In this document: one piece after another, positions 47,801 through 60,837 of the stretch | Numbering within the stretch: the stretch's first letter is position 1 | Layout of the letters: each line of letters opens with the position of its first letter | DNA from: Enoplolaimus lenunculus | Lineage: Eukaryota; Nematoda; Enoplea; Enoplida; Thoracostomopsidae | Reading direction: 5' to 3' | NCBI GenBank assembly: GCA_030248215.1 | Contig: JASANG010000835.1 | Location: 62,001-126,000, forward strand | DNA length: 64,000 nucleotides | Program-made: the position numbers and the translations under genes | Notes under the pieces: generated by a model | Seen by the model: the letters and a program-made list of their open reading frames with translations, nothing else | What the model was told of the DNA's origin: nothing | Database searches by the model: none

Positions 47801-49400
47801 TAGAATATTCACATAAAATCAAGTCGTTATTCGCAAATAATATTTACCGAGGAATAATAAAAAGAGGTTGAATCTTGATTGCACCCAATATATGTTGCAC
47901 CGACATGTTTTGATATTGTCAAACCCTTCTGAATTTAGTGGTTCAAAAACTTCAAGCTGGTGTCTCAATTACGTTTATTTATCCAAATAACTAAAAATCT
48001 AAATGCCAGCAGATGAAATTGTTTGTCTTCTTTGGCTCGTGATGATCATATATTTGCCAATCCGTCAAATACCTTGTTTCGTGCAATGATCACATGGAGA
48101 ATTTTGCAAACAATTATTGAGAAGTTTTTTTACTCATATTTTACATTCAAACAATTAATTCAATCTCAGAGTGTGCAGATGTGGAAATAATTTACAAGGA
48201 CGTGCGCTATGTATAATAGTAAAACCCCGCGTACAAAGTGAGCGAAAAGCTAAACGCAACTTTTTACTATAGTACAAATTAATTCAAAATTTTGTTTCTG
48301 CAAGGAAGTGCCTGGGCCTGGGTGTCCTTTTTTGGATACGCTAGTGAACCCCAAACAAGCTAATGTTGTAACAAAAACAACGCTTAAAAGTTTGTTGTGA
48401 ATGGGCAACAAAAAAATAGTGTCTGAGTATTTCAGACGGAAAATGAGATAATCAAATATGGATTGTCTGGCACAATACAGGGCAGCGGATAACAAAATTA
48501 AACTTTCAACGCAAACTGATTGCGTATTATAACATCATTTACAGCCAGCACAAATTGAGCTTTGTGTATAAGCACTACGACGATATAGGACCATATTATA
48601 TTCATAGGTGCACGTTCATTGAGAGAAAGGGCGACTAGGAAACTTTAGACGCTAGCAGTTTTACATTTAAGCTTATGTTTATGTTTACGCTTACTAGGTT
48701 TTGGCACCGGAAAAACAGCGAGGTCGAGTTCGTGCCGCTCCAGACATTCTGCTTGGGAGTCTTCGAACTGGCACTATATACTTTTATTGTCGTTTAATTC
48801 AGAGAAATGTCCTTGTAATTTTTATCAGATTAGACCAGTATTAAAGCAGTTCTGGTGATAATTGTCAGCGTACCTGCACTGCCTCCCTCTAGTATCTTTA
48901 TTTCTTCTCAGTGTGGCTGCAATGATATGTTAGCCAGAAGCGGTCATAACTTTAGCCTTTTCGGTTATGAGGCTTTGGCTTGCTACTGCTATTAGGTGAA
49001 TTATTATTAATAGGTTTGTATTATAATTTATTCATGGTGGCATTATCCTCTCTGATAACGATTTGTTAAAGTTTGTGACAAATGAATCAAATCTTGCTCC
49101 GCCCGGAACGAAACTGGAAGCCTGCTTACGGCAAAGTAAAAGTACTCCAACTTCGGTATTCATTCGCGTATAAAGAGAGTGGTGGAGAGTGCATATATCC
49201 TGTTCCGAAATTCGTGGACAGATTGAGAAAAAACATATTTAAGATTATTTAGAATAACTTTCCGGGTGCTACAGGTCAAAAAATTCTGACCACGCTCGTG
49301 TCGGTATTTGGGATCTACCGTCCTGTATTAGCGCAGCTTGTTATAGCGTGGACGATAGTGTCAAAAAATTAGTAGGACATGTTTTCCCAGAAACAGGTAT
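44900..49400. other. Gene-poor, repeat-bearing stretch
   Basis: I see a CCTAAGCC-like patch (45600-45690) within weak inverted GTACACTT ends, a GTGTAGCACC MITE end near 46588, and a GAGCGAAAAGCTAAACGCA word at 48240. A tRNA-B-box-like GGGTTCGATTC at 45076 lacks a foldable partner. No gene could be supported. Confidence 0.4.
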
Positions 49401-49429
49401 CAAACAAAGTCTGGAACCGTAAACCTGGC

Positions 49430-49645
49430 CGCCAATGTAAGCATAAGCATAATATTGAGCGTAAACGTAAGCTAAAGCCATAGCCTAACCGATTCTCGTA
49501 CAAGTCCCCTACAAAGTGAACGCTTTAGGCAAAGGCTTAGGTTTTATATGTAAAGGCTTTAGTAAACGCGTAAACTTAGACAAGCCTTTTCCTGAACCAA
49601 TGCCTGAGTCTACCTACAACCTATGGGAAGGCCTAAGATTTCGAG
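49430..49645. repeat. Degenerate TAAGC/TTAGGC-like array
   Basis: Units such as GTAAGCATAAGC, GGCAAAGGCTTAGG and GCCTGAGTC are scattered here, on both strands. It is the same kind of interior as the MITEs at 21072 and 31165, but no ends were identified. Confidence 0.4.
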
Positions 49646-50935
49646 TAAATCGAAGCAGGAAGTTAAACTCGATGACCGCTTGACTATAACAGCTTGACAC
49701 TTGGGCACAGTTGGGCTCTAAAACTACTGCTGTCACTTGTAAATGGTGTGTTGAATAAATATTTTAACCGAAGTTCAGCTTATGTACAAACTGCAACCAT
49801 TACTTGGCGGGTATTCATTCGCAATTTTGGCTCAACATCTGCGCGCAAAATGTGTAAAAAATTAACGCTCAACGATGCGTTACAATTTATTCAAAACCAC
49901 CAAAACTTTTATAGGACTTTGCCTCTCTCAGCTTGACTCTGTTTTCGCTGTATACCGAGCAAGCTATTAGCAGTCCAACCCGAGAAATCTGGTAGTATAT
50001 TTAGTGAGTGGAACAGTTGGGCTGACAAACATTACGCTTAAGGTCAAGCGTGAACGGATCACTAGCCGGACCAGCACAAGGAGGGCACAACCCTCGTAAG
50101 AAATTTTTGGTCCCCTCAAAAGTTTATCCATGCGCTAAAAGTCATGTGAATTTGCCGTATGCCCTTTTTGAAATATTTAGCAACCCGAACATGTTTAGTT
50201 GCGCGCAGGAAGGAACTTGCACGAGAAAAGAGAACTTAGGTTCAACCAGTGCGCAATAGAATATGTAAAATACTTCTGATTTCGAATCGGGAATTGTAGC
50301 AAAATTAAAATTAGGCAGTTAGAAATTGTGTGAAAAATGCAATGGACTTTTAGATGCGAAAAATAACTATGAACGCTAAATAGCGTTTACATTAAAACGT
50401 TTTGATACGCAAGCAATTGAAATGAAAACACCGTTTAAATCGAAACTGCCGTTTAAATCAAAAAAGCGTTTAAAATAGCGTTTTATTTTTGACACGATTC
50501 TTTGAATTGATGTTTTATAGCTAATTTTAATTAACACTCTTTTTAAACCCATACCTTCATTCAGCTTTTACGTGCATTTTGGGACAAATATCGTTGATAC
50601 AAATTTAATACTTAAAACGTGCATACAAAAACACGACACAACTTTTCACTACTGAAATTGTAGGAAACTTTTAAGAAGGCAGTCCATTTTTTGAAAGAGA
50701 TAAAGCCTGAATCAGATCTCTGGAAATTTTACCCACTCGCTCTTCATAAAAAGCTTTTAGCCACCCTAGCAGCGTGAGCTGGTTACGGGTCTGTATGCAC
50801 TGCCTTAAAAAGTGTGTATTTTTTCTATTCCCCTAGGATTTGTACACCTTTACTTTAACACTTCTATGGAAATCCATCATAAAATTTTTGCTGGCATTTA
50901 TTAATCTGAAAAAGAACTGGCACTGTCGATTGGCT

Positions 50936-51103
50936 CATGTTACTTTAAGGGGCGAAACATTTTTTGCAGGATTATAACCAGCAAGCTAAGCTGTAGACTA
51001 AACTTAGGCTTTTGGTTATTCATAGGCTTATTCCTACGCTGAGGCTTAGGCTTTAGGCGTGGGAATATCCTTATATTACTGTTATGCCTCTCAAAGTAAC
51101 ATT
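50936..51103. mobile_element. TIR element with internal TTAGGC-like array
   Basis: ATGTTACTTTAAGGGGCG at the left is inverted as GCCTCTCAAAGTAACAT at the right. Between them are ACTTAGGC, GGCTTATTCC and GGCTTAGGC units. The plan is the same as the 21072 family but with different ends. From 51110 to 52460 I see only a GCAAGCGAAGCGAGTG word near 51318 and no gene. Confidence 0.55.
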
Positions 51104-52463
51104 CGCACCGTCGACGTATGAGGACCAAACATTCACGTCTCATGGGGGTATAAATTAACTCTCAGTCTTTACAATAACAAAACGGTTTGACTTTGATTGA
51201 TTATGTATGAAATTTTCGGTTTTTCTCCTCGTACTACTAACTATACTACTAGTAGCGGATTCAGATATTTCTAGAGGGAATGGGAAGCCGAGCGAGATAT
51301 AATGGTGGAAAAACTCGCAAGCGAAGCGAGTGACTAACCGAAATCTATTGTAGAACTAAGCCTTAGAACAAAATAATGGTGTTGATTACTACTGTTGCGG
51401 GAACTATGCTGGGGTGGGCTCCTTTGCATGTGCCAATATTAATTGCATAGTTAGTGGAGGTAATCAGGCGCTTTTTCGGCTTAATCTCTCGTTTATGAGA
51501 TAAAACGTATGGCTTATGGGTCGGATATATGTTTCAAGAAGCAACGGTATGTAAGGCTAGTGCAAGTGTCCTTTAAGAATTTAACATAACCGTCTACCAA
51601 ATCAAGTTTAAGACGGCGAGTAACCATGAAAATTTAAACCAATGGTTGTATAATGTATAGGACATTTTGGGAAGAATATTGATGTAATTTCGGGCCACAA
51701 CATAGAATAGCAATAGTCTACAATCAAGGCTTCAAAAATGCTGAAGTATACTTAAATGTATAAAAAGTAACCTGCCTTTACTAGAAAGTTGTCATAGATG
51801 AGCACCGTATTGTATTTTGTTTGGACCAGTGAAATGTAATAGAAAATAAGATTCATCAGGAGTGATAATATGTGCTATACGCATTTGAGAATGCGATCTT
51901 TCTTTAAGTTAGCACCAATATATCAACAAAGCACTCATGCTTGAACCTTTAAATTATTGTCCATAAGAGCATACGCAACCCTTTAAACTAAGAACGTCCA
52001 CCTTAACATGCGCTGTTAAGTGATGTGAGAAAAACTCTGAAACGCACACTTTCGTATTAAATTTCAAAGAAAACCGTATTTACTTAATATGAAAACAACA
52101 CTAAGAAGACTATACTTCATTTGTTTGCTAAATTTATGATAGAAATGTTATTTCCGGTTCCGGCACGCAATGTGCCGACCGGGTAAACGAAAGCTTTTAC
52201 TTAATTTCACATCCGGTTTATATTTATTATTTTTACACCACGAATAGGTGATTTTTAATTGTTCAGAGCAATAGAAGTTTTCCCATGAATGTTCCGATCT
52301 TGAAATTTTTGGATATTTAAATTTACTTGTGACATGTACTGGACTCCATGGAAGCCAAAATCGCTCACAAAATGATTTAACAGGGAAAAAAGTTGTTATA
52401 TAATATATAGCAAAATGAGTAAGCAAATATAAATGAACACCTAAATCTCTTTTGCCTCCACCC

Positions 52464-53360
52464 TTAACCCCTTTACTTATAGAGTATACTATGAGCATTT
52501 AAATTCAAATAATATACGAGCACTACAGACACTGTGAGAAGTGTTTAACGATTCTAACATATATGCGCAGTGCAAGAGCTCTACAAGACAGGGTAGTTTT
52601 TTCCGGAAAAAAATTATGACCGGAAAAAATGAATTTTTTCCAAACTTATGAGCGGAGCGAGCTAAACAAGTCACACTTGTTTTTATATAAGTATAAATTA
52701 AATCCCAATATACTTTTCGGTTTTTTCTGACATCAAAGCCTCTCAATTGTTTCAACCTCGCGAGCAAAGCGAGGTTGAAGCTAGACGTATTCTGTGTTAA
52801 ATCATACGGTAAAAGCAAGCTTTAAATTTTGAGCACCCAAACTTTGGCCCCACTGTCGACAAAACCTGGTGAATGAACCGAACAAGTTACATATGTAGTT
52901 TTACATTGAATCTCGTGGTAAATTTTGAATTCTGAAATCCATTTATATATTCATAAGCTGTAATTTTTGCTCTTTTTGGTCATATAATGTGTCCGGGCGG
53001 TCATTACACACGGTTACTTTTAATGTGTTGCATGAAAATTAGTTAAAAGTCATCTAAAAACGTTATTTTATATCATACTTTTAGTTGCACATTATATTTA
53101 AAAATCGTTTAATATTTTTCCATTTTTTCCACCCCCCTCGGAAAAAAATGGAAAAAAATGGAAAAAGCCATTTTTTCCGGTAATTTTTTCCAGTCAACAA
53201 CCCTGCTACAAGACATGAGAGCCCCATTGGGTTCGAGCGTCAAGCTCCTATTGCTCAGCGGTCATCATAAACACCTCCCATGTGCGAGACTGGTGATCGA
53301 ATCTTACCTTGAAATTACGTCTCATATGAAACTGAAAATATTTATCTGGGAAAGGCTTAA
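52464..53360 (+). mobile_element. tRNA-like TIR element, copy 3, split by a hAT insertion
   Basis: The left part (TTAACCCCTTTACTTATAG) matches 23713 onward and the right part (GAGAGCCCCATTGGG to GGGAAAGGCTTAA) matches the second half of that copy. They are separated by the element at 52589-53205. A further partial tandem copy of the tRNA-like half follows at about 53369-53470. Confidence 0.65.
52589..53205. mobile_element. Non-autonomous hAT element with perfect 8-bp target duplication
   Basis: The element starts CAGGGTAGTTTTTTCCGG and ends GTCAACAACCCTG, and is flanked by CTACAAGA at 52581-52588 and 53206-53213. CCGGAAAAAAAT words line both ends. At 617 bp it has no transposase frame. It carries GAGCGGAGCGAGC and GCGAGCAAAGCGAGG words. 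The host sequence is continuous once the insertion is removed. Confidence 0.85.
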
Positions 53361-54684
53361 AGTACAGCGGTTACCGTCAAGCTACTATTGCTCAGCTGTC
53401 ATCGCAAACGCCTCCCACACGTGAGACTGGGTATCGAATCCTCCTTGAAATTACATCTCATATGAAACTGGGAGTTCCTTTCCAATTACACAGTGGATAC
53501 AATGCAAATTTGGTTGAGTGAAATGTTAACTGAGATCTGAGTTCACCTGAATTAAATTTAAAGCAACATGAGTTAAAGCTCATTTGAATTCCGGTTGAAT
53601 TTTTAATTAAGAATGTTAAAAAGATTTCAACACTAGCTGAGTTGACCGTTTTTAACAATCGTTTGGGCTGAAATTAACTCAACAGAAGTTGCCGTGTCTA
53701 GCACTAACTTAGATCAGTTTTAAAAAATAATACTAATATTTGCCAGCTGCTGTATTTTTAGGATCGGTAATGACTAAACAGACCAGTCAAAATAATCAGT
53801 TTTTACAAGCATATACTTTCCGTTTGCCAAACTAACCCGTTAACGGTGCGTGTCAAAAAGAGGTACGGGGGTTCAACACTGTCTAGAACCACTGCCCGAC
53901 TATAAGAATACTTTGGGCCCCGTTTGTAAGTTTTATACTAAATTCTCAAATGACTCTCTGAAGTTTTTGCGGCTTCTTTTACAAGACAGGCAACGCACGG
54001 GTCGGCCTCTAAATAAATTTGCTAGCTTTTTTTGTTAATTACATTAGCATAGTGAGGTAACCTGTTGCTAGTTTTAGGTTAAATGACGACTACAATCATG
54101 ATTATATGTAAACATGTCACGCACAGGTTTGCCAGTGACTCTGAGTAGGCAGGTTCACACCTACTATTTGACGTAAGGGGTTTCCCTAAACGTAAACTTC
54201 ACTCCCTCGAACAACGATCATTTTTTGGTCTCATTTGTAAACAATTTTGTGTCAGTAAAAATATTCTTTGCCCCCACCCACACCAGGCATATTTTACAAT
54301 GTATTTGTAATTGTTGGTTGCCGAGCTGGCACTTGCCCTCACAAACGCAGCTTTTACACCAATGCTGTATAGCATTTAGAGTGAAATATTTAACCTGAGA
54401 AATGTCTAATTAAATTTTGGAACCATTTTGTTGTGTATTCCGCTTGGAAAACAATCGTACTATTTTACCGTATAACCTACGCGGTGCTTTTAAAAACAAA
54501 CAGCTGCTAAAGCTTTAGTTAGCTAAAATGATATCTTTTAGGTGTACGGTGTAAATGGAAATAAATAATGCTCACTGTAGATTGCTAAACTTTATTTAGG
54601 TTCACCGCCAAAGCAAAACCATCAAATGAAGCACAGAATGAAACCATTGTTCAAGGTTTTTCAGGACCAGACCGTACATCAATT

Positions 54685-54815
54685 GGGCTCTTGTACACTG
54701 TCCCCTCTGATTTAAGGTTAAAACTTAAACTTAGGCGTAGGTAATTCTTGTAATCACCCAGATAGTAAGTAAGCCTAAGCGCAGCCGTAAATGTAGGGAA
54801 ATGTGTACAAGAGCT
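54685..54815. mobile_element. Small TIR element with TTAGGC-like interior
   Basis: GGGCTCTTGTACACTGTCCC at the left pairs with GGGAAATGTGTACAAGAGCT at the right. The centre has CTTAGGCGTAGG and GTAAGCCTAAGCGC units. The ends resemble those around 45560-45715. Confidence 0.5.
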
Positions 54816-54819
54816 ATAA

Positions 54820-56690
54820 GAGTTTGGCATTGGGAGAGGCTGCCCGGCTGATAGGCCTTCGTTTGGATTGGCTAAATCCTGCCAATAGCGGTGTGATTTG
54901 CAGTTCCATTCTTCCTATCAGGTGCCTAGGCAGGATTTCAAGGTATATTTATTAACTGTGGTCTAACTGAAAATCTACGCTGATCGTCCCTCTTTAACAT
55001 AAAATAGAATTAAGGCTTATCAGCTCAAAGCTGGCACTTACTCGGATTTGCGCAAAAGTAAACAATTTGCTTAAGTTGGCGACTTAATTAGTAATAATTA
55101 CTTAAGCATTAAATCCTTAGATTGTAGAAACCCAGCCAAAGTCTATTAAACTGCAAATTGGCACTTGAAACTACGTAATCAAAAAAGTGCGAGATTTCAA
55201 AAATCATCAAAGCGCTAAAGAAGGATAGATTATATTTTCAATTCCGATTACAATTCCGGTTCCGATTCCGACTAAGTTTTGTTCCAGCTAGCACCCTTCA
55301 GTTTTCTCCTTTCATGCAGCGTATACTTTAAAAACGCCTTCTTACCCTTTTTGTATACTGTAAAATCCTTTGGAAAAATAATAGGAGTTTGATTGGCAAC
55401 CAAAACAAAACATAAGAAAAACTTTCATTCAGAACTGTATTAAGCTTTTCATTTTTGAATGTTAAAAGCCGTTTTAAAAATTAAAAACTTAAAGGCTTAA
55501 AAGTTTGCAGGCAATCGACAAAATATAAACCAGAATATCAACATTATGTACAATAGCAAATTTTATTTAGGGATTTTAAGCATAAGGCAAGAATATAAGC
55601 AGTGTGCGGTGTATGACCTCCGGTCCTTCGGTGATTTTGCAATATTTTTCTTGTTAAACATTGGTCTGCTAAAATAATTTGTTTTGCAACCTGTATATAT
55701 ACCTAGTTCGCGCTTAAATTAAAAATACTTTTTTAGAAATTTCGTGGCTAATAGCTTACGAACCCGTCGCTTATCTTGGTTTCCTCTACGTTTTTGCTTT
55801 CTTTCGATAAGGCTTTCATTTCGTTGTATATAAAACGGCTACGCGGTACGTGCCATTCAGAAATTCAAACTGGTGCAAGTGTTTCACACTATCGTGCATG
55901 CCAGGTGACCGTTTGGTCGCTGGGCGACGGACACAAGGCAAAATATTTCAGCAATCAGCACCATTGAAGCAAAGGACTTCAGGAACTAGCAGCAGTGAAG
56001 TGATAAAAGAAAGTTTCAGGAAGTTGTATACTCAAGACCAGGAACACCCTGCTAATAAGGAAAAAGGCAGTTGGAAGAAAAATTATTGAAGGCCTAAAAC
56101 CGAATAGCCTTTTGACATGTTACACGTATATTATTTTGACATATACAAATTATACAAGATATAATCACTCTAAACCAGCCAGCTGGTAATAAGTACATGA
56201 CGACCTTTATACCTACCAATTTTAAAATTTGCAACAAACCTTAAAATTTAATAGCATAAAGTGTATAGCAGTGTTGGTGTTGTTCCAAGAATTTGCTGAA
56301 ATCACTTGCCCAAAACGGTTGCTTGCTGATGTTATATATTCTGAAATTACTTGTTTTGGTTTAACGATCAAACCCAGAAGAAGTGGTTAGACATATGGGG
56401 TACACAATACACATATTCTAAATCTCAATACAAAATTTTAGTTTTGAATCCTGTTGCGGAAACGCTAGACCTTAGTAGACCCCCTGGATTTGCCAGTATA
56501 ATCAAGCTTCGTGGTCTGCATAAGTATTGTGTGTATCATACACCGTAATATTTTGCGGGCCAACCCTCTTTGGAGTGTCACCAATAAAGCAAAATATCGT
56601 GAGAGTAAAAATATTGGATGTTTAGATCAAACTTTTCGGTAAAAAATTTCTGTTTTGAAACTTAGCGTCCGAAAGAAGTCGAATTTCAAC
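54820..56690. other. No gene supported
   Basis: AT-rich sequence. A plus-strand open segment at 55850-56089 (words SSSEVIKESFRKLYTQD) ends AGTTGGAAGAAAAATTATTGA, a phrase similar to one near 24610, so it may be an old repeat. No splice structure could be built. Confidence 0.3.
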
Positions 56691-56700
56691 ACTACTTATA

Positions 56701-57535
56701 CTAGAAAAAATTGCTCAGCACTTGAGCAGCATGGAATATGCTTCATATTCCTATTAAAAGGATAGTAACTAGACCAGCACATTCGTTCGATGTAACCTGG
56801 AAAAATATTAAGAAACAATGGCGTCCAAAGTCATGTTGACTATTAATTCTTCTGAAACATATTGCGGATAGCAAATCTATTTTTATGTTGAAAGTTTTTG
56901 GCAGATTTATTAGGCATTTTATGAAATTTCTTAGATAATGGCTGGGTTACAGAGACATGGCTGAAGTAGAGCGATATTTGCTTTTGCCAGATTAGTCGAT
57001 GCTGCCAGAATACGGTGAGAATTTTGAGCCTCTAGTCGTGACTATGCAGTGAAACAAATAACTCGGTAGACCTGTAAACATGTTTGTTTGTCGCTAAGGT
57101 TAGAAGTCGGCTAAAGTCAAGAGTCGTTTTTAAAGCATCAATTTCGAGTCATTTTGTGACAACGCCTTGTTTGAAAGTATCTAAAACAAAAATGGTCATC
57201 AAACTCTAACTCACCAATTATGTTGCCATACAGTGTTCTTATGAAATTCAATTAACTATGTTAATAGAGAGCCAAAGGTGAGTTTAGTACGTTCTTGTAG
57301 AAAACTTCAATACACATTTTAAGCAAAATTTGTTTCTTACCAAAAGAAAATTACAGAAATTTTGCTATCCGCAATATGTTTCAGAAGAATTAATAGTCAA
57401 CATGATTTTGGACGCCATTGTTTCTTAATATTTTTCTAGGTTACATCGAACGAATGTGCTGGTCTAGTTACTATCCTTTTAATAGGAATATGAAGCATAT
57501 TCCATGCTGCTCAAGTGCTGAGCAATTTTTTCTAG
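56701..57535. mobile_element. Foldback-type element with about 175-bp nearly identical inverted ends
   Basis: The left arm (56701-56876) begins CTAGAAAAAATTGCTCAGC; the right arm (57360-57535) is its inverse, with about two mismatches by eye. The 480-bp centre has no long frame. High arm identity means recent activity or gene conversion. No obvious target duplication was seen. A TTTCAAC word lies beside both ends (56687 inward and 57536). Confidence 0.8.
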
Positions 57536-57689
57536 TTTCAACCACTTTACCAAGCTGCTGATTAATCCATCAATCTGAACAATGAAAAATGAGAAGACTG
57601 TTTAAACTAAATACAGAGTTTCAATAAATCGTTTGCATGACAGAAACTTTTATCCTGACAACAAGCGCCTAACCAACGTATTTGTATAA

Positions 57690-59815
57690 AACGAACCATT
57701 GGGGCGAAACAACCACGGGGTGACATTGTTCGTTGGGTAAACCAACCGTTGGGGTGAAGTCAGCCATTGGGGTGAAACCAACCGTTGGGGTGAAACCAAC
57801 CGTTTGGGTGAAACCGACTGTTGGGGTGAAACGAACCGTTGGGATGAAAAAGACTGTTGGGGTGAAACCAACCGTTGGGGTGATGGGGTGAAACTAACCG
57901 TTGGGGTGAAACAGACTGTTGGGGTGAAACCAACCGTTGGGGTGAAACCGACTGTTGGGGTGAAACCAACCGTTGGGGTGAAACCGACTGTTGGGGTGAA
58001 ACCAACCGTTTGGGTGAAACCGACTGTTGGGGTGAAACCAACCGTTGGGGTGAAACCGACTGTTGGGGTGAAACCAACCGTTAGGGTGAAACCGACTGTT
58101 GCGGTGAAACCAACCGTTGTGGTGAAACCGACTGTTGGGGTGAAACCAACCGTTGTGGTGAAACCAACCGTTGGGGTGAAACCAACCGTTGGGGTGAAAC
58201 CAACCGTTTCGGTGGAACCAACCGTTGGGTTGAAACCAACCCTTGGGTTGAAACCAACCGTTGGGGTGAAACCGACTATTGGGTTGAAACCAACCGTTGG
58301 GGTGAAACCAACCGTTGGGGTGAAACCAACCGTTGGGGTGAAACCAACCGTTGCGGTGAAACCAACCGTTGGGGTGAAACCAACCCTTGGGTTGAAACCA
58401 ACCGATGGGGTGAACCGACTATTGGGTTGAACCACCGTTGGGTAACCAACCGTTGGGGTGAACCAACCGTTGGGGTGAAATTAACCGTTGGGGTGAAACC
58501 AATCGTTGGGGTAAACCAACCGTTGGGGTGAAACCAACCGTTGGGGTGAAACCAACCGTTGGGGTAACCAACCGTTGGGGTAAACCAACCGTTTCGGTGG
58601 ACCAACCGTTGGGTTGAAACCAACCCTTGGGTTGAAACCACCGTTGGGGTGAAACCGACTATTGGGTTGAAACCAACCGTTGGGGTGAAACCGACTGTTG
58701 GGGTGAAACCAACCGTTGGGGTGACACCGACTGTTGTGGTGAAACCAACCGTTTGGGTGAAACCGACTGTTGGGGTGAAACCAACCGTTGGGGTGAAACC
58801 AACCGTTGGGGTGAAACCGACTGTTGTGGTGAAACAAACCGTTTGGGTGAAACCGACTGTTGGGGTGAAACCAACCGTTGGGGTGAAACCGACTGTTGGG
58901 GTGAAACCAACCGTTGGGGTGAAACCAACCGTTGGTGTTAAATCAACCGTTGGGGTGAAACCAACCGTGCGTGTGAAACCAACCGTTGGGGTGAAACCAA
59001 CCGTTGGGGTGAAATCAACCGTTGGGGTGAAACCAACCGTGCGGGTGAAACCAACCGTTGGGGTGATACTAACCGTTGCGCTGAAACCAACCGTTGGGGT
59101 GAAACCAACCGTTGGGGTGAAACCAACCGTTGGGGTGAAACCAACCGTTGGGGTGAACACAAACGGTGGGGTGACACCAACCGATGGGGTAAACCAACCG
59201 TGCTGGTGAAACCACCGTGCGGGTGAAACCAACCGTTGGGGTAAACCAACCGTTGGTAAAACCATCATTGGGGTGAAACCAACCGTTGGGGTGAAACCAA
59301 CCGTTGGGTTGAAACTAACCGTTGGGGTGAAACCAACGGTTGGGGTGAAACCAACGGTTGGGGTGAAACCAACCGTTGGGGTGAAACCAACCGTTGGGGT
59401 GAAATCAACCGTTGGGGTGAAACCAATCGTTGGGGTGAAACCAACCGTTGGGGTGAAACCAACCGTTGGGGTGAAACCGACTGTTGTGGTGAAACAAACC
59501 GTTTGGGTGAAACCGACTGTTGGGGTGAAACCAACCGTTGGGGTGAAACCGACTGTTGGGGTGAAACCAACCGTTGGGGTGAAACCAACCGTTGGGGTGA
59601 AATCAACCGTTGGGGTGAAACCAACCGTGCGGGTGAAACCAACCGTTGGGGTGAAACTAACCGTTGCGCTGAAACCAACCGTTGGGGTGAAACCAACCGT
59701 TGGGGTGAAACCAACCGTTGGGGTGAAACCAACCGTTGGGGTGAAACCAACCGTTGGGGTGAAACCAACCGTTGGGGTGAAACCAACCGTTGGGATGAAA
59801 CCAACCACAAGCTCT
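57690..59815. repeat. 18-bp minisatellite (GGGGTGAAACCAACCGTT), over 100 units
   Basis: The unit is repeated with point variants (CCGACTGTT, TTTGGGTG, AACAAACC). Because the unit is a multiple of three, long frames are open on both strands: minus-strand VGFTPT hexapeptides (one frame of 524 codons, 59850-58276) and plus-strand VKPTVG repeats. Several indels shift frame. A larger block repeats at a 660-bp offset: 58801-58920 equals 59461-59580. A gene product cannot be excluded, but simultaneous open frames argue for plain minisatellite DNA. Confidence 0.88.
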
Positions 59816-60121
59816 ATAAAGTGGTGAAAGTTATAACCGTAAAATTGCATAGCTAACGGGAAAAAAGTGCTGAACCAAAATGAAAAATTTCGTGCACTTT
59901 CTATAACGAGTTTTTTGACCGTAACTACTGAAGGCCACGCTCTTTTGGCAAATCCTTTGGCACAGATATTCCTGACGGACCAGTGTACCAGTGTACAAAA
60001 TTTAAACGAAATACGTCTGCTATTACTTGAGTACCAACATGCAAACTAAAGTGAAAATACGCACTTGAGAAGCGCGAACCATATATATGAACACTATCGT
60101 GTTCATATGATAAATGTATAT

Positions 60122-60395
60122 TTACCGGGTTCTCCATAATTTTAAAGAAAATATAGCGGCGGCACCGAAATTTTTTATGATTTGGATGAATTTCGTAGTT
60201 TTTGTTTCATATCAAATGATTGCACTTTATCTGGAATGAAAAATTCTAGATATATTTGTGATTTATAACTAACTTATTGAGCATAAAAATAACGGAAATT
60301 CCGATATTTCTATAACGGAAGCGAAAACAAAAAAAACGGACACTTACCATTTTTAACGGAAACGGAAATGGATATCCGGTTACAGCCTGGTTGAT
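60122..60395. mobile_element. AACGGAAACGG-family element, copy 2
   Basis: It runs from TTACCGGGTTCTCC to ATATCCGGTTACAGCCTGG and shares the middle block (GATGAATTTCGTAG, GTGATTTATAACTAA) with 33162 and 60838. Confidence 0.5.
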
Positions 60396-60837
60396 GTATC
60401 TGTACAATATCAGCATCTTTTACTTAAAATGTTCTACATACTGTCCAGCATGTGTTTGTATGTTATAACATATACTTAGTATGCACTAAAGTACATTTGC
60501 GAATCAAGCAGGAATGGGGTTTCCAGGAAAATCATGGGACTAAAAACCAAGGAGCTTTTCTTGCAATACTAAAATCTACACTTCAAGTTTCTTCACAAAA
60601 TATTCTGCAAGAATATTCCATTTAAAGAATATCTAAGCCAAAAACGAAAAAATTTGCTACACGACAAAATATACAACACAAAGCGATTGCAAATATTATA
60701 CCCCGAGAATTTATCTTATTATGCTTTTTAACAGACGGTCTCCTGGTCATCTGAAAACAGTCTGTACTAAATGTTCTGTCAATGCGTGAAACTTGTTGCT
60801 CCGTGGCTCCGAAATTGAATCGCATCTGAAAGGCGGC

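Noticed and set aside
58276-59850. A 524-codon minus-strand frame and other long frames in the 18-bp array
   Set aside because: The unit is a multiple of three, so several frames on both strands are open at once. No start context, splice structure or non-repeat domain supports a protein.
60688-60833. Minus-strand segment (FGATEQQVSRIDRTFS) as an exon next to the repeat at 60838
   Set aside because: It has an acceptor-like sequence but no convincing donor and no partner exon, and part of it resembles sequence near 39840, suggesting a repeat.
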